A stretch of 64,000 nt of DNA. Source: Lunatimonas sp. GTDB taxonomy: Bacteria; Bacteroidota; Bacteroidia; Cytophagales; Cyclobacteriaceae. How positions within the stretch are numbered: position 1 is the stretch's first letter; every line of letters begins with the position of its first letter. A model generated the notes under the pieces. The model saw nothing but the letters and a program-made list of their open reading frames with translations. It ran no database searches and was not told the origin of the DNA. Location of the stretch: contig NZ_JAFIEU010000040.1 of NCBI RefSeq assembly GCF_020832325.1, forward strand, positions 43,065 to 107,064. Reading direction: 5' to 3'. Positions 1 through 8,165 of this stretch are shown piece by piece. The translations under genes and the position numbers were made by a program.

Positions 1-1216
1 CGGTATAGGTGTCTCCACCTTTTACCGAAAAAATCGAAAACTGATTATTAAAAATATCCGACACAGCCCGTTCTTTGCCGGTCGTTCGGGATACGCTTAT
101 TCTATCCTTAAATGCCTCATCGGTAAAGCCACCGGCATAGCCCAGTACATCCTGAAAGGTCTCTCCTTCTTTTACTTCAAAGATTAGCGGACGCTTTACT
201 TCCCCCAATACATGTACTCTTCCTAAAAACGGCTGAACCAAAATAATATCCTGATCTTGTAGTCGCAGGTTGATATCTGTCTTTCCATTAATCAAAAAGT
301 CATACACATCGATTTCCGCTAGCTGACGGTCGTTTCGTATGACCTTAATACTGCGCATGGACCCATTGACATTCGGACCGCCCGCAGCATATAGGGCATT
401 GAACACCGTACTCAAAGAACTCAGCGTAAAAGTACCTGGAAGCCTAAGCTCTCCCACCAGATGTACCTGAATGGTACGTAAATTTCCAAGGCTGATCTGC
501 AGGTAGGTATTGGGATTTGCGCCCGCCAATCCGGTATAAAAGCGGGAAAGCCGGCTCTTGATGAGTGCTGTTGCCTCCTCTATGGTCTTTCCCGACACCC
601 CTATAGGCCCCACATTGTCCAGTATCAGGGATCCTTCCGGCGTAACCATCCCCTCAAAATACTTTTCAGATTGGCCATACAGGTCTATATAAATCACATC
701 TCCAGGGCCAATGACATAGTTTTGGGGGGTAGCCAAGTTGAAATTTGGCTCAAACGAAAGGCGTCTGTTTTTGCTATAAAACAGGTCTAAGCCAAAATAA
801 GGCTCTACCTCTTCGAGTCCATCCGTTGGTTCCTGTTGGAAATTGATAACTCCCTGCGTGATGGCATTCAAATTGGTCTGCTGTCGGGGCTGCCGTTTTG
901 ATCCCAAATTACGTGGACCTCCAGCCGAAATGGAAATATCCATATTTTCCAGCCTATTACGCAACTTATTGATTTCAGATTGAGGCACTCCGCGGGCTTG
1001 GGCCATCATGATTAACTCGGACTCTGTAAGACCAGCCTCCTCCGCCCGCCTCACCAAAACCTGCAACTGTTCATCCGAAAGATCGTCGACCTTCAACGAA
1101 GAAATGTCCTGCAAAGACTGTGATGCAGCGGGTGCTATGTAGCTACCAAAAGCTACCAAAAAAAGTATCAACCAAACAAATGTAATCTTTCTCTTTAAAA
1201 ATAATTGAATACCCAT
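1..1216 (-). CDS. Polysaccharide export outer-membrane protein (Wza/SLBB family), 3' part missing
   Basis: Open frame read by hand on the minus strand from the ATG at 1216 to the window edge, about 405 residues; absent from the ORF track because it has no stop inside the window. It opens with a signal peptide (MGIQLFLKRKITFVWLILF), then a helical stretch rich in E/Q with a SxxEINxLRNRLEN segment, then the Poly_export domain (NYVIGPGDVIYIDLYGQ) and SLBB-type beta-grasp repeats (VHLVGELRLPGTFTL, VHVLGEVKRPLIFEV). The family forms the outer-membrane/periplasmic channel that exports capsule or exopolysaccharide, usually together with a Wzc-like tyrosine kinase. No such partner is visible here; it would lie left of the window. 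The glycosyltransferase and the asparagine synthetase nearby fit an exopolysaccharide neighbourhood. The C-terminus is unseen, so the class cannot be fixed. Confidence 0.9.
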   Translation of the reverse strand, partial: MGIQLFLKRKITFVWLILFLVAFGSYIAPAASQSLQDISSLKVDDLSDEQLQVLVRRAEEAGLTESELIMMAQARGVPQSEINKLRNRLENMDISISAGGPRNLGSKRQPRQQTNLNAITQGVINFQQEPTDGLEEVEPYFGLDLFYSKNRRLSFEPNFNLATPQNYVIGPGDVIYIDLYGQSEKYFEGMVTPEGSLILDNVGPIGVSGKTIEEATALIKSRLSRFYTGLAGANPNTYLQISLGNLRTIQVHLVGELRLPGTFTLSSLSTVFNALYAAGGPNVNGSMRSIKVIRNDRQLAEIDVYDFLINGKTDINLRLQDQDIILVQPFLGRVHVLGEVKRPLIFEVKEGETFQDVLGYAGGFTDEAFKDRISVSRTTGKERAVSDIFNNQFSIFSVKGGDTYT

Positions 1217-1392
1217 AAATTCCCAAACGCTTATTTAAACCCGCAAGGCCACAGCTTCGCCTCCTCAAACACAGTCACTTTTGGGTTTGCACGGAGGAAT
1301 ACTTGGTGGTGTGACCTAAAACGCTGTAAAGATAATTATTACATTCTTTTATGGGTCAATTAACGGCTATTAAATATAACCTGCCTAAAAGC

Positions 1393-1423
1393 AAAAAAAG
1401 AGGCCTTCCGGAGAAGACCTCTT
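1393..1423 (-). terminator. Intrinsic terminator of the FAS1 lipoprotein gene
   Basis: AAGAGG-C-CTTC, loop CGGA, GAAG-A-CCTCTT forms a 10-bp stem with one internal mismatch. Read on the minus strand it is followed by seven T residues. It lies about 28 bases after the stop codon of the gene at 1451-2827. Confidence 0.85.
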
Positions 1424-1450
1424 GCACACTAACTAACCTGATAAATATCG

Positions 1451-2827
1451 TTAGGGTAGTAGCACTTGATCGATCACGTGGATCACACCATTTGTTGCGT
1501 GTACATTAAGGAGCGATGGAATCAATCCTGACTCATTGATCTGCAATTCAGACAGATTAACAGTCAACGTATTTTCTCCGCTCAATGTAGGCAACTCAGC
1601 GCCTTCCCGTAGGTCTTGAGAGAACGCTCTAGCAGGTACTACGTGATAGGTCAACACCGCTGTAAGCAAATCTAGTTCGATGTCTTCGAAGCCATCTACA
1701 TCCAATGCTTCATACAGGGCTGCGAAAGCTGCATCGGTAGGTGCAAACACAGTCAAATTATCGTCAAATCCACCGTTAACGGCATCAACTAACCCCGCTC
1801 TTGAAAGCGCACCCACCAACTGCGTAAACTGAGGTTCTTCGGCAGTGGTAAATCCTACTGCAATCTCGGCGATAGATTGTGTTGGGGGAGTAATTACATA
1901 ATCAATCACGTGAATGATGCCATTATCCGCCATGATATCTGTAGCCTCAACTTGCGCAGATCCATTCAGCCAGATACCTCCGTCGGGATCAACACTTACA
2001 AAGAAGGGCACTCCCCCTAGTGAACTCACGCTTCCTGCTGCAACCGCAGAGGATGGAACTGATCCAGTAACCACGTGGTAAGAAAGAATATCTACCAAAC
2101 TCTCAGACGCGAGTAGCGCCTCAGCAGTCAGGCCGTTGTCTTCCATAAATCGAGCAAATGCAGCATCGGTTGGCGCAAATACTGTAAATTCACCTTCTGC
2201 AGAAGCCAAAGCATCGGCAAGACCAGCTTCAAGAACTGCTGCTAGTAGCGTAGAGAAATTTTCGTTACCTATTACGATATCTGCGATTGTATTCGTCTCT
2301 TCTTCCTCTTCTTCAGTTGGAGGTAACAATACCGAATTGATGGCATGAATCACACCGTTGGAGGCAGTGATATCTGCCGTAGTAACGCCTACGCCATCAT
2401 TGATAGTAATCGCACCACCACTTACAGTGAAGTTCAGGCTTTCTCCTTCCAACAAGGTTGGAACCGCACCAGAAGTAACTTGGTTGGACATCACCCTTCC
2501 AGAAACCACGTGATATAATAAAATATCTCTCAGTTGATCTACAGGAACCGCTGATACATCGGTAATTCCCGCATCAGTAAACGCTTGATTGGTTGGCGCA
2601 AATACGGTGAATGGTCCAGGTCCAGTCAAGGCATCTACCAATCCTGCGCGCTGTACTGCCGCTACCAACGTAGAAAATTGAGATGCACCCTGCGCTACCT
2701 GCACAATGTTTTCCTCTGCTGGAGGCATAGGACCGTTGTCGTCATCAGAACATGATGTAAAAGCCAGCATTCCGAAGGCTGCCAGCCACACGAAAAATAA
2801 ATGATAGTTTCTTTTCAAATTTTCCAT
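1451..2827 (-). CDS. Lipoprotein with three fasciclin (FAS1) domains
   Basis: 458 residues. A signal peptide ends in a lipobox (LAFTSC, Cys about residue 26) followed by an acidic DDDNG stretch, so the protein is a lipoprotein, probably surface-exposed. Three FAS1 domains follow, roughly residues 42-170, 178-315 and 320-458. Each shows the two family signatures: FTVFAPTNQAF / FTVFAPTDAAF / LTVFAPTDAAF near its start and a terminal GVIHAINSVLLP / GIIHVIDYVITPP / GVIHVIDQVLLP. A low-complexity EEEEEE linker separates the first two domains. FAS1 domains mediate adhesion or matrix contact; in gliding Bacteroidota such lipoproteins are common, but the ligand is unknown. The gene stands alone, with its own terminator. 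Confidence 0.93.
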   Translation of the reverse strand: MENLKRNYHLFFVWLAAFGMLAFTSCSDDDNGPMPPAEENIVQVAQGASQFSTLVAAVQRAGLVDALTGPGPFTVFAPTNQAFTDAGITDVSAVPVDQLRDILLYHVVSGRVMSNQVTSGAVPTLLEGESLNFTVSGGAITINDGVGVTTADITASNGVIHAINSVLLPPTEEEEEETNTIADIVIGNENFSTLLAAVLEAGLADALASAEGEFTVFAPTDAAFARFMEDNGLTAEALLASESLVDILSYHVVTGSVPSSAVAAGSVSSLGGVPFFVSVDPDGGIWLNGSAQVEATDIMADNGIIHVIDYVITPPTQSIAEIAVGFTTAEEPQFTQLVGALSRAGLVDAVNGGFDDNLTVFAPTDAAFAALYEALDVDGFEDIELDLLTAVLTYHVVPARAFSQDLREGAELPTLSGENTLTVNLSELQINESGLIPSLLNVHATNGVIHVIDQVLLP

Positions 2828-3132
2828 AATATTTATCGGTTTAGTGAAATTAATAAAGTCCCATAAAGAACGCCTAGCGGATAGATTAGTTTAATAAAAA
2901 TGAATATTTGTTAAACAAAAATAAACAAACAACTCTTTTTTGTGTCTAAAATTAAATGTATAGACAATGAATCACTGATTTCTATCTCCATACCGAAATC
3001 GCTTAGAAGCTGATGCCCTGTTTCTTACTGGGTAATTTTAAATTTTTACTTGGTATGGTACTTGATGCGGGTTTTAGAACGGGTGAATCAGCTCTAATAG
3101 TTGATTAATCCTTTATTGCATATATTTGAACC
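2828..3132. other. Divergent intergenic region between the FAS1 gene and gldB
   Basis: AT-rich spacer carrying the promoters of both flanking genes. The gldB promoter is listed separately. For the minus-strand gene a TAnnTTTG match (TATTTTTG on the minus strand, plus coordinates 2916-2923) is present, but I found no properly spaced TTG, so I do not call it as a promoter. Confidence 0.5.
3101..3128 (+). promoter_or_regulatory. Bacteroidota-type promoter of gldB
   Basis: TTG at 3101-3103, 17-base spacer, and an exact TAnnTTTG match (TATATTTG, 3121-3128). The box ends only 4 bases before the ATG at 3133, so transcription would begin at or inside the start codon (a leaderless or nearly leaderless message) unless another promoter is used. 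Confidence 0.55.
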
Positions 3133-4128
3133 ATGATCGCAAATCGCCTGCTTAGTTGCCTCATGGCCCTTCTTCTCCTAGGGTGTAGTCGCTCCACCGA
3201 TACCTGCACCCTACCGAAAGAAATCGAAGAAATCGCCATGGACATTCAAATTACCCGGCTGGAAAAAGTCTTCTTTGAACAGGTGACTTCCGATGGAATC
3301 TTGACAGGCCTGGAGCGTTACCCTGCTTTTGCGGAAAAATACCTCCTAGAAGGTGAGTTTGAGGATCGAAGCGCATTTGTGGAGGAGATTGTGACACTGC
3401 ACAATGATCCCGGCATGCAGGAACTTTACCGCGAGGTGTTGATTCATTATCCCGGGTTGGAAGATTTGGAGAACATGTTTGAGGACGCATTTAAAAGTAT
3501 CAAGTATTTCTTTCCCGAGTTCGAACCGCCCATTATCTATACCTATGTAAGCGGCTTTACAAACGATATTTACCTGACCAAAGACATGCTCGTTATCAGC
3601 TTGGACTACTTTTTGCCCAACGACCATCGATTTCAACCGGTAGAATTGCCCCAGTACATCAGTCGAAGGTATACCAAAGAGCATTTAGTGCCAACGGTGA
3701 TAACTGCCATCTCGTCTTGGTTTAACAAAACAGATCTGAAAGACAACACGCTGTTGGCTGAGATGATCTTCTATGGGAAATCGTATCACTTCACCAAGCA
3801 AGTGATGCCGTGTACTCCCGATGAGTTTATCATTGGATACACATCCGAGGACATCATCGCCTGCTACAGCAATGAGGAGATGATCTATGCCCACTTCATC
3901 GAAAATGAGCTTTTCTACGAAACCAACCCTTTTGAAATCAGAAAATATACGGGAGAGGCACCCTTCACCGATGAAATTAGCTTAGATGCTCCCGGTCGAA
4001 TTGGGCGCTGGATGGGATGGAACATCGTGGACGATTACCGGGAAAACAACGCAATCGGTCTGCCCGAACTAATGAAACAAGACAACGCCAGGGAAATATT
4101 TAGGCTATCCGGTTATAGGCCCCGCTAG
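3133..4128 (+). CDS. gldB: Gliding motility lipoprotein GldB
   Basis: 331 residues, the usual length for GldB. Signal peptide with lipobox LLLLGC (Cys about residue 18). The body follows the family closely as I know it from Flavobacterium: an opening IQITRLEKVFFE, the central KSIKYFFPEFEPPIIYTYVS and LVISLDYFLPNDHRF, then QMIFYGK-like LAEMIFYGKSYH, IGYTSEDI, and the conserved ending SLDAPGRIGRWMGWNIVDDY followed by LSGYRPR. GldB is an essential gliding-motility lipoprotein of Bacteroidota whose exact role is not settled. No other gld gene is in the window; in this phylum gldB is often away from the gldKLMN operon. Its 3' end overlaps the convergent glycosyltransferase gene by 29 bases, with no room for a terminator between them. 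Confidence 0.92.
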   Translation: MIANRLLSCLMALLLLGCSRSTDTCTLPKEIEEIAMDIQITRLEKVFFEQVTSDGILTGLERYPAFAEKYLLEGEFEDRSAFVEEIVTLHNDPGMQELYREVLIHYPGLEDLENMFEDAFKSIKYFFPEFEPPIIYTYVSGFTNDIYLTKDMLVISLDYFLPNDHRFQPVELPQYISRRYTKEHLVPTVITAISSWFNKTDLKDNTLLAEMIFYGKSYHFTKQVMPCTPDEFIIGYTSEDIIACYSNEEMIYAHFIENELFYETNPFEIRKYTGEAPFTDEISLDAPGRIGRWMGWNIVDDYRENNAIGLPELMKQDNAREIFRLSGYRPR

Positions 4129-5323
4129 CCATCTTACCAGGACTGTTCGCTTGTAGCAACAGGCTACACAAAACCGAGACCGCTTTTTCTTTGGAAAACT
4201 GTCGCTCCGCAAGCTCCCTTGCCTGCTGACTTGCACTTTTCCATTCGGTAGGATGCTGATACAGTGCCTCTATCTGTTGCACCGTTCTCCACAGCGGATT
4301 ACCTTGTAATACACCTATTTCGTGTTGTTGTACCAAATCGGCAATCCAACCCTTAAAATTGACAACTATCGGCACACCCATCGCCAAGGCATCAAAAAAT
4401 TTATTGGGACTAGAGGACTCCAACACCGGTAAGGGCAGAAAGGACAGATAGGCAAAATCACTCCTCGCCAATTGTTCCCGAACGGCTCGCTTGTTACCGA
4501 AAGGTCGAAATTCCACATTGGTTAGGCCCTTAGCCCTGACCACTTCGTAAAGGTGTGGAAGCGATGCACCCTTACCCATCAGCACAAAACGCCAATGCTT
4601 CCCTGCTTTCAGCACTTCTTCCGCCAAATCCAAGAATGCGCTTAAGCCATTTACCCGCCCTATGGCACCCACGTAGGAAATCGTAAGGGGTTTTCTGGGC
4701 AAGGAACCGTCTGAATGGTCGGTCAGGCTCCTTTCAGAGGTTTGAAAAAATGAGGTATCCACAAAATTGGGTATATAGGAAACTGCCTTCCCTGGACAAG
4801 CCCTGACTAAAGCTTCCCTGATCCCCGGCGAAAGGGCAACCAAGTGAATGGCCTCCTGGTAAATACGCCGTTCCATTCGATACAACAAGGATTTTAAAAT
4901 GGGATGGTTAACTATCCCCATTTGAATGGGTGCCTCTGGCCATAAATCCCTAACCTCAAAGAAAAAAGGCACCGCCAACCGCCGTTTTGCCCAAATGCCA
5001 ATCAGGCCGGTGGTCAGCGGCGTGGAGGTAATATACAATAGATCGGGTCGTGCCAACTTTTGAAGAAGCCTCTTGGACTGTCTGACAAATGTCAAAAAGG
5101 CAATTACGCGTTTTATGAAAGAATATTCATTCTTATAGGAGACCGGAAGATAATGTACCCGTATGCCGTCAACCCACTGAATATCGTAGTGTGCCTGATT
5201 ATGTGCAGTAATCACGTCCACTTGTGCACCTGCATCTACTAACCCCTTTGCCAGATGATATGACCTTACGGCACCCCCTTGCCGGGGAGTTAAAAAATAC
5301 TGATGTACATAAACAATATTCAT
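4100..5323 (-). CDS. Glycosyltransferase family 4 (WcaI/WbuB-like)
   Basis: The ORF track starts at 5368, but the good start is the ATG at 5323 (MNIVYVHQYFLTPRQGG), giving 407 residues. That ATG overlaps the TGA of the upstream asparagine synthetase gene as ATGA, the usual sign of translational coupling. The GT-B fold is recognisable: an N-terminal domain with GGAVRSYHLAKGL, a linker at VALSPGIREAL and IPNFVDTSFF, and a C-terminal nucleotide-sugar domain with ISYVGAIGR, LMGKGASLPHL and SSSPNKFFDALAMGVPIV, which holds the acidic/EX7E-like donor-binding part. It transfers a sugar from a nucleotide donor, presumably during exopolysaccharide or lipopolysaccharide assembly; the specificity is not readable. 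The last 29 bases overlap the end of gldB on the other strand. Confidence 0.9.
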   Translation of the reverse strand: MNIVYVHQYFLTPRQGGAVRSYHLAKGLVDAGAQVDVITAHNQAHYDIQWVDGIRVHYLPVSYKNEYSFIKRVIAFLTFVRQSKRLLQKLARPDLLYITSTPLTTGLIGIWAKRRLAVPFFFEVRDLWPEAPIQMGIVNHPILKSLLYRMERRIYQEAIHLVALSPGIREALVRACPGKAVSYIPNFVDTSFFQTSERSLTDHSDGSLPRKPLTISYVGAIGRVNGLSAFLDLAEEVLKAGKHWRFVLMGKGASLPHLYEVVRAKGLTNVEFRPFGNKRAVREQLARSDFAYLSFLPLPVLESSSPNKFFDALAMGVPIVVNFKGWIADLVQQHEIGVLQGNPLWRTVQQIEALYQHPTEWKSASQQARELAERQFSKEKAVSVLCSLLLQANSPGKMASGAYNRIA

Positions 5324-7119
5324 AGACGATGGCAGTAAATCCAAGAGGCGAGCAAATACAGGTTCCAAACCTGTAAATAACTCCTTTTCATTTCGGAGTC
5401 AGGGTTTCGGATCAATTTACGCATTTCAGGTGGAAGATCTGCACCAAAATTGGCTTCAAACCTCGAAAGGGTATCTAAGACACTGTTTTTAAAAGCCCTA
5501 TGGTGGCGGTACCATCCAAGTATGGGAAGACCAAAACCAAGCTTCCGTCTATTTGCCACCGCTGACTGCCCCTTTGAGATCAACAGATCCTTTATCCATT
5601 TCTTCCCAATCAAAGCCCGTTGCTCCGATTCAGATAGCTGACCAAACAACGCGAGGATAGGGTAATCCAAATAGGGTGATCGTCCTTCTATCCCAAATGC
5701 CATACAGGAATTGTCCAGTACTTTCAAGACATCCTCCACCAAGTAACCCTTTCTATCGTAATCCAGTGCTGCTTTCAGTCCAAAGGACTCATCTTTTAGG
5801 GATATCTTCAAGGATGCGGACAGCTCTGGTGGTAGGGGCTGTAAGGCAGCCAAATCACGATATGTGGACGCAGGATCTTGGGAAATGGCAGCGAAAAACT
5901 TCCTATATGGTGCTGGGAGCTGCGGCAATCTGTGTAAACCTTTCAGCAAGTTTGCAATGCGGGGATGGTCTAGGTAGCTCAAAAAAGCCCTGTGGCGATT
6001 GTATCCCCCCATCAGCTCATCGGCACCCGCACCGCTTACCAAGACCTTGACGTGTTCTTTTGCATCTTTGGCGATCATCCAGGTGAGGAATCCCGCGCTA
6101 TCCCCGACAGGTTGATCCAAGCCCTTGCAATAGGCCTCCCAATGGGCCAAAAAAACCTCCGGGGATACCATTACCTCTTGGTGATCACCCCGAAAACCCT
6201 TTGCAACCCTATGCGCAAAGGCATGGTCTTCAAATTCCCGCTCGTACCGCTTCTCAAACACCGCGGTATAGCTTCTCAACGGTATTCCAGTCTCCTGATA
6301 CCAAAGCTGATATAGAAGAGTACTGTCGGCGCCGCCGCTTAGGATAATACCTACGGGCACTTCCGCACGAAAATGGGTCATTACAGCGTCCGTAAGCAGC
6401 TCCTCAAAGCGTTCCGAACTCGGCAGTATACCGTTGCCATGGTCACTTAAAAACAGTGAAAAGGAATCCCTTTCCTCCCCATCAAATCCCAAAACCATTA
6501 CCTTCCCTGCTGGAAATTGACGAACTTGTTCAAAAAAGGTTTCGGTTGGTACGGGGTAACGCAAGTAAAAATAAGGAGCAAATTGAGACCTGTTTAGCCG
6601 CTTTGGTACCAAGCCACTGGCGAGGATGCCGCGGATCTCGGAAGAAAATAGCCATCCACCGTTGGATTGTGAAAAATACAAGGGCTTTTGACCGGTAAGG
6701 TCTCGCGCGATGACTATATTTTCCTTCACTCTGTCTACAAAAATCAGCGAAAACATCCCCTGCAAATCCCGAAGTCCATACTCTCCAAACGCTGTCAGCC
6801 AGTGCAGAAGAACCTCCGAATCGCTCCCCCCTTTCATCGTTATTCCGCGTTGCAACAAGCGGTTTCGAAGGTCACCAAAATTATACAATGCTCCATTCCA
6901 CACCAACACCTGCTGTTTATCTGGAGTGAAAAGGGGTTGGTTGGCGGCGTCCTCTAGACCCATGATCATTAGACGGTTTGCTGCCAGGAATGAGCCTGTA
7001 GCAATCTCTGTCCAGGACGAGGCATCCGGACCCCTGTATGAGGTTGCTTCCGTCATTGCGCCAATCGCCTGCGCTGCGATGGCTTCGGGGAAATTTAATA
7101 GCAGATTGATCCCGCACAT
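5320..7119 (-). CDS. asnB: Asparagine synthetase (glutamine-hydrolysing), AsnB-like
   Basis: 599 residues. It starts MCGINLLLNF, so after removal of Met the N-terminal Cys is the glutaminase nucleophile (class II amidotransferase), with SYRGPDASS, WNGALYNF and GGSDSEVLLH as glutamine-site motifs. The C-terminal synthetase domain has the pyrophosphate loop IILSGGADSTLLY (Ala replaces the more common Leu/Val, the Asp is kept) and SGAGADELMGGYNRH. Reaction: Asp + Gln + ATP to Asn + Glu. Copies inside polysaccharide clusters of Bacteroidota often amidate sugar acids or precursors instead, and the tight coupling with a glycosyltransferase allows either reading here. It begins 3 bases after the nth stop, so nth, asnB and the glycosyltransferase form one operon. 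Confidence 0.93.
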   Translation of the reverse strand: MCGINLLLNFPEAIAAQAIGAMTEATSYRGPDASSWTEIATGSFLAANRLMIMGLEDAANQPLFTPDKQQVLVWNGALYNFGDLRNRLLQRGITMKGGSDSEVLLHWLTAFGEYGLRDLQGMFSLIFVDRVKENIVIARDLTGQKPLYFSQSNGGWLFSSEIRGILASGLVPKRLNRSQFAPYFYLRYPVPTETFFEQVRQFPAGKVMVLGFDGEERDSFSLFLSDHGNGILPSSERFEELLTDAVMTHFRAEVPVGIILSGGADSTLLYQLWYQETGIPLRSYTAVFEKRYEREFEDHAFAHRVAKGFRGDHQEVMVSPEVFLAHWEAYCKGLDQPVGDSAGFLTWMIAKDAKEHVKVLVSGAGADELMGGYNRHRAFLSYLDHPRIANLLKGLHRLPQLPAPYRKFFAAISQDPASTYRDLAALQPLPPELSASLKISLKDESFGLKAALDYDRKGYLVEDVLKVLDNSCMAFGIEGRSPYLDYPILALFGQLSESEQRALIGKKWIKDLLISKGQSAVANRRKLGFGLPILGWYRHHRAFKNSVLDTLSRFEANFGADLPPEMRKLIRNPDSEMKRSYLQVWNLYLLASWIYCHRL

Positions 7120-7122
7120 GGC

Positions 7123-7809
7123 CTATCCATTTTGGTTTGGAGGTAGCCCTGTCGTTTTCTCAGCCTGAAGTTTGTTTTTCTCGAAATACCGACACAGGTA
7201 GGTGATCGTGCAGGTAGCGCATTTCGGCGACCTAGCTAGACAGGTGTACCTTCCGTGCAGGATCAACCAATGATGCGCCTTGTGGATTACTTCCTTGGGC
7301 AAATGCCTCGTCAACTGCTTTTCTACCTCCAAGGGGGTTTTGGCAGACTGGGTCACCAAGCCTAATCTCTTTGAGACCCTAAATACATGCGTATCCACGG
7401 CCATATTTGGCTGATTCCAAACCACACTGGTAATCACATTGGCCGTTTTCCGGCCAACCCCAGGGAGCTTGACCAACTCGTCAACAGTCGAAGGTATCTC
7501 CCCACCAAAATCCTCCACCAACATCTTAGCCATCCCAATGAGGTGTTTCGTCTTATTGTTGGGGTAGGAGACCGAACGGATATAGGGGAACAGTTCATCA
7601 AAAGTAGTCAGTGCCAAATGCTCCGGAGAGGGAAAATCGCGAAATATTGCCGGCGTAACCAGGTTGATTCGCTTATCGGTACATTGCGCACTTAGTATCA
7701 CCGCTACCAACAATTGGTAAGGATTTTCGTACGTAAGTTCCGTTTCAGGTACGGGCATTTCCGAGGCAAAATGATCGACAAACGCTTTGAATCGCTCTTT
7801 CTTCAACAT
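7123..7809 (-). CDS. nth: Endonuclease III (DNA glycosylase/AP lyase)
   Basis: 228 residues, normal for Nth. The helix-hairpin-helix LPGVGRKTANV contains the catalytic Lys, VDTHVFRVSKRLGL holds the catalytic Asp, and the C-terminus has the [4Fe-4S] loop C-x6-C-x2-C-x5-C (CLARSPKCATCTITYLC). AQCTD in SAQCTDKRIN is the usual substrate-pocket motif. The enzyme removes oxidised pyrimidines from DNA and nicks the abasic site. It is the first gene of the nth-asnB-glycosyltransferase run. A terminator from the sigma-factor operon lies just upstream, so its promoter must be in the short 7810-7863 stretch. Confidence 0.96.
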   Translation of the reverse strand: MLKKERFKAFVDHFASEMPVPETELTYENPYQLLVAVILSAQCTDKRINLVTPAIFRDFPSPEHLALTTFDELFPYIRSVSYPNNKTKHLIGMAKMLVEDFGGEIPSTVDELVKLPGVGRKTANVITSVVWNQPNMAVDTHVFRVSKRLGLVTQSAKTPLEVEKQLTRHLPKEVIHKAHHWLILHGRYTCLARSPKCATCTITYLCRYFEKNKLQAEKTTGLPPNQNG

Positions 7810-7863
7810 ATCAGTCTAATTTCATAGTGGCTTGATTCATACACAAGCCTTGTAGCAGGCAAA

Positions 7864-7903
7864 TAAAAAAACCTGCTAACTTTTCCAAATCAAAGTTAAC
7901 AGG
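7864..7903 (-). terminator. Intrinsic terminator of the sigma-factor operon
   Basis: CCTG(C/T)TAACTTT stem with loop around TCCAAATC; on the minus strand the hairpin is followed by a run of seven T. It lies 26 bases after the stop of the small gene 7929-8165. Confidence 0.9.
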
Positions 7904-7928
7904 TCGAATGCTTTAGCTGCTACTATTT

Positions 7929-8165
7929 TTATACTTTTTCCAATCCTTTGGATGACCGGGCCATGCCTTTGATTTGACCAACTATCCGCTCGGAGGGCTC
8001 CCTAAAAAGGTGGTCGAGATGTTCCAAGGACCCCAACAGATCTAGATACTCCTGCATCAAAACCGGATCTAGCTGAAGTGCCTGGACAAACTCCACGCTT
8101 TCACTTGCTGACATTTCCTGATAAATATACCTTATCAGATCATTTTGGGTAAAAGATTTTGTCAT
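7929..8165 (-). CDS. Small acidic protein overlapping the ECF sigma factor gene, unknown function
   Basis: 78 residues, soluble, predicted helical, no membrane segment and no cysteine/histidine zinc finger. The ATG at 8165 lies 26 bases inside the 3' end of the sigma-factor gene, so the two are translationally coupled, and the pair ends at a strong terminator. Sequence features: an N-terminal IRYIYQEMSASESVEFVQAL stretch that resembles the first helix of cytoplasmic anti-sigma N-terminal domains (which often read LxxYlxgelse-E...e..l), followed by LDPVLMQEYLDLLGSLEHLDHLF. By position and size it could be a mini anti-sigma factor or sigma partner that has no transmembrane part. I do not recognise a named family. 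Confidence 0.75.
   Translation of the reverse strand: MTKSFTQNDLIRYIYQEMSASESVEFVQALQLDPVLMQEYLDLLGSLEHLDHLFREPSERIVGQIKGMARSSKGLEKV

Noticed and set aside
1451-2827. Possible recent tandem duplication in the FAS1 gene
   Set aside because: The three domains share only family motifs, with different lengths and codons; this is old domain repetition, not a DNA repeat.
2916-2923. TATTTTTG box as promoter of the FAS1 gene
   Set aside because: Exact -7 match but no TTG at a proper distance in a very AT-rich stretch, so chance occurrence is likely.
6710-7168. 152-residue plus-strand ORF opposite asnB
   Set aside because: Pure antisense shadow of a strongly conserved enzyme gene.
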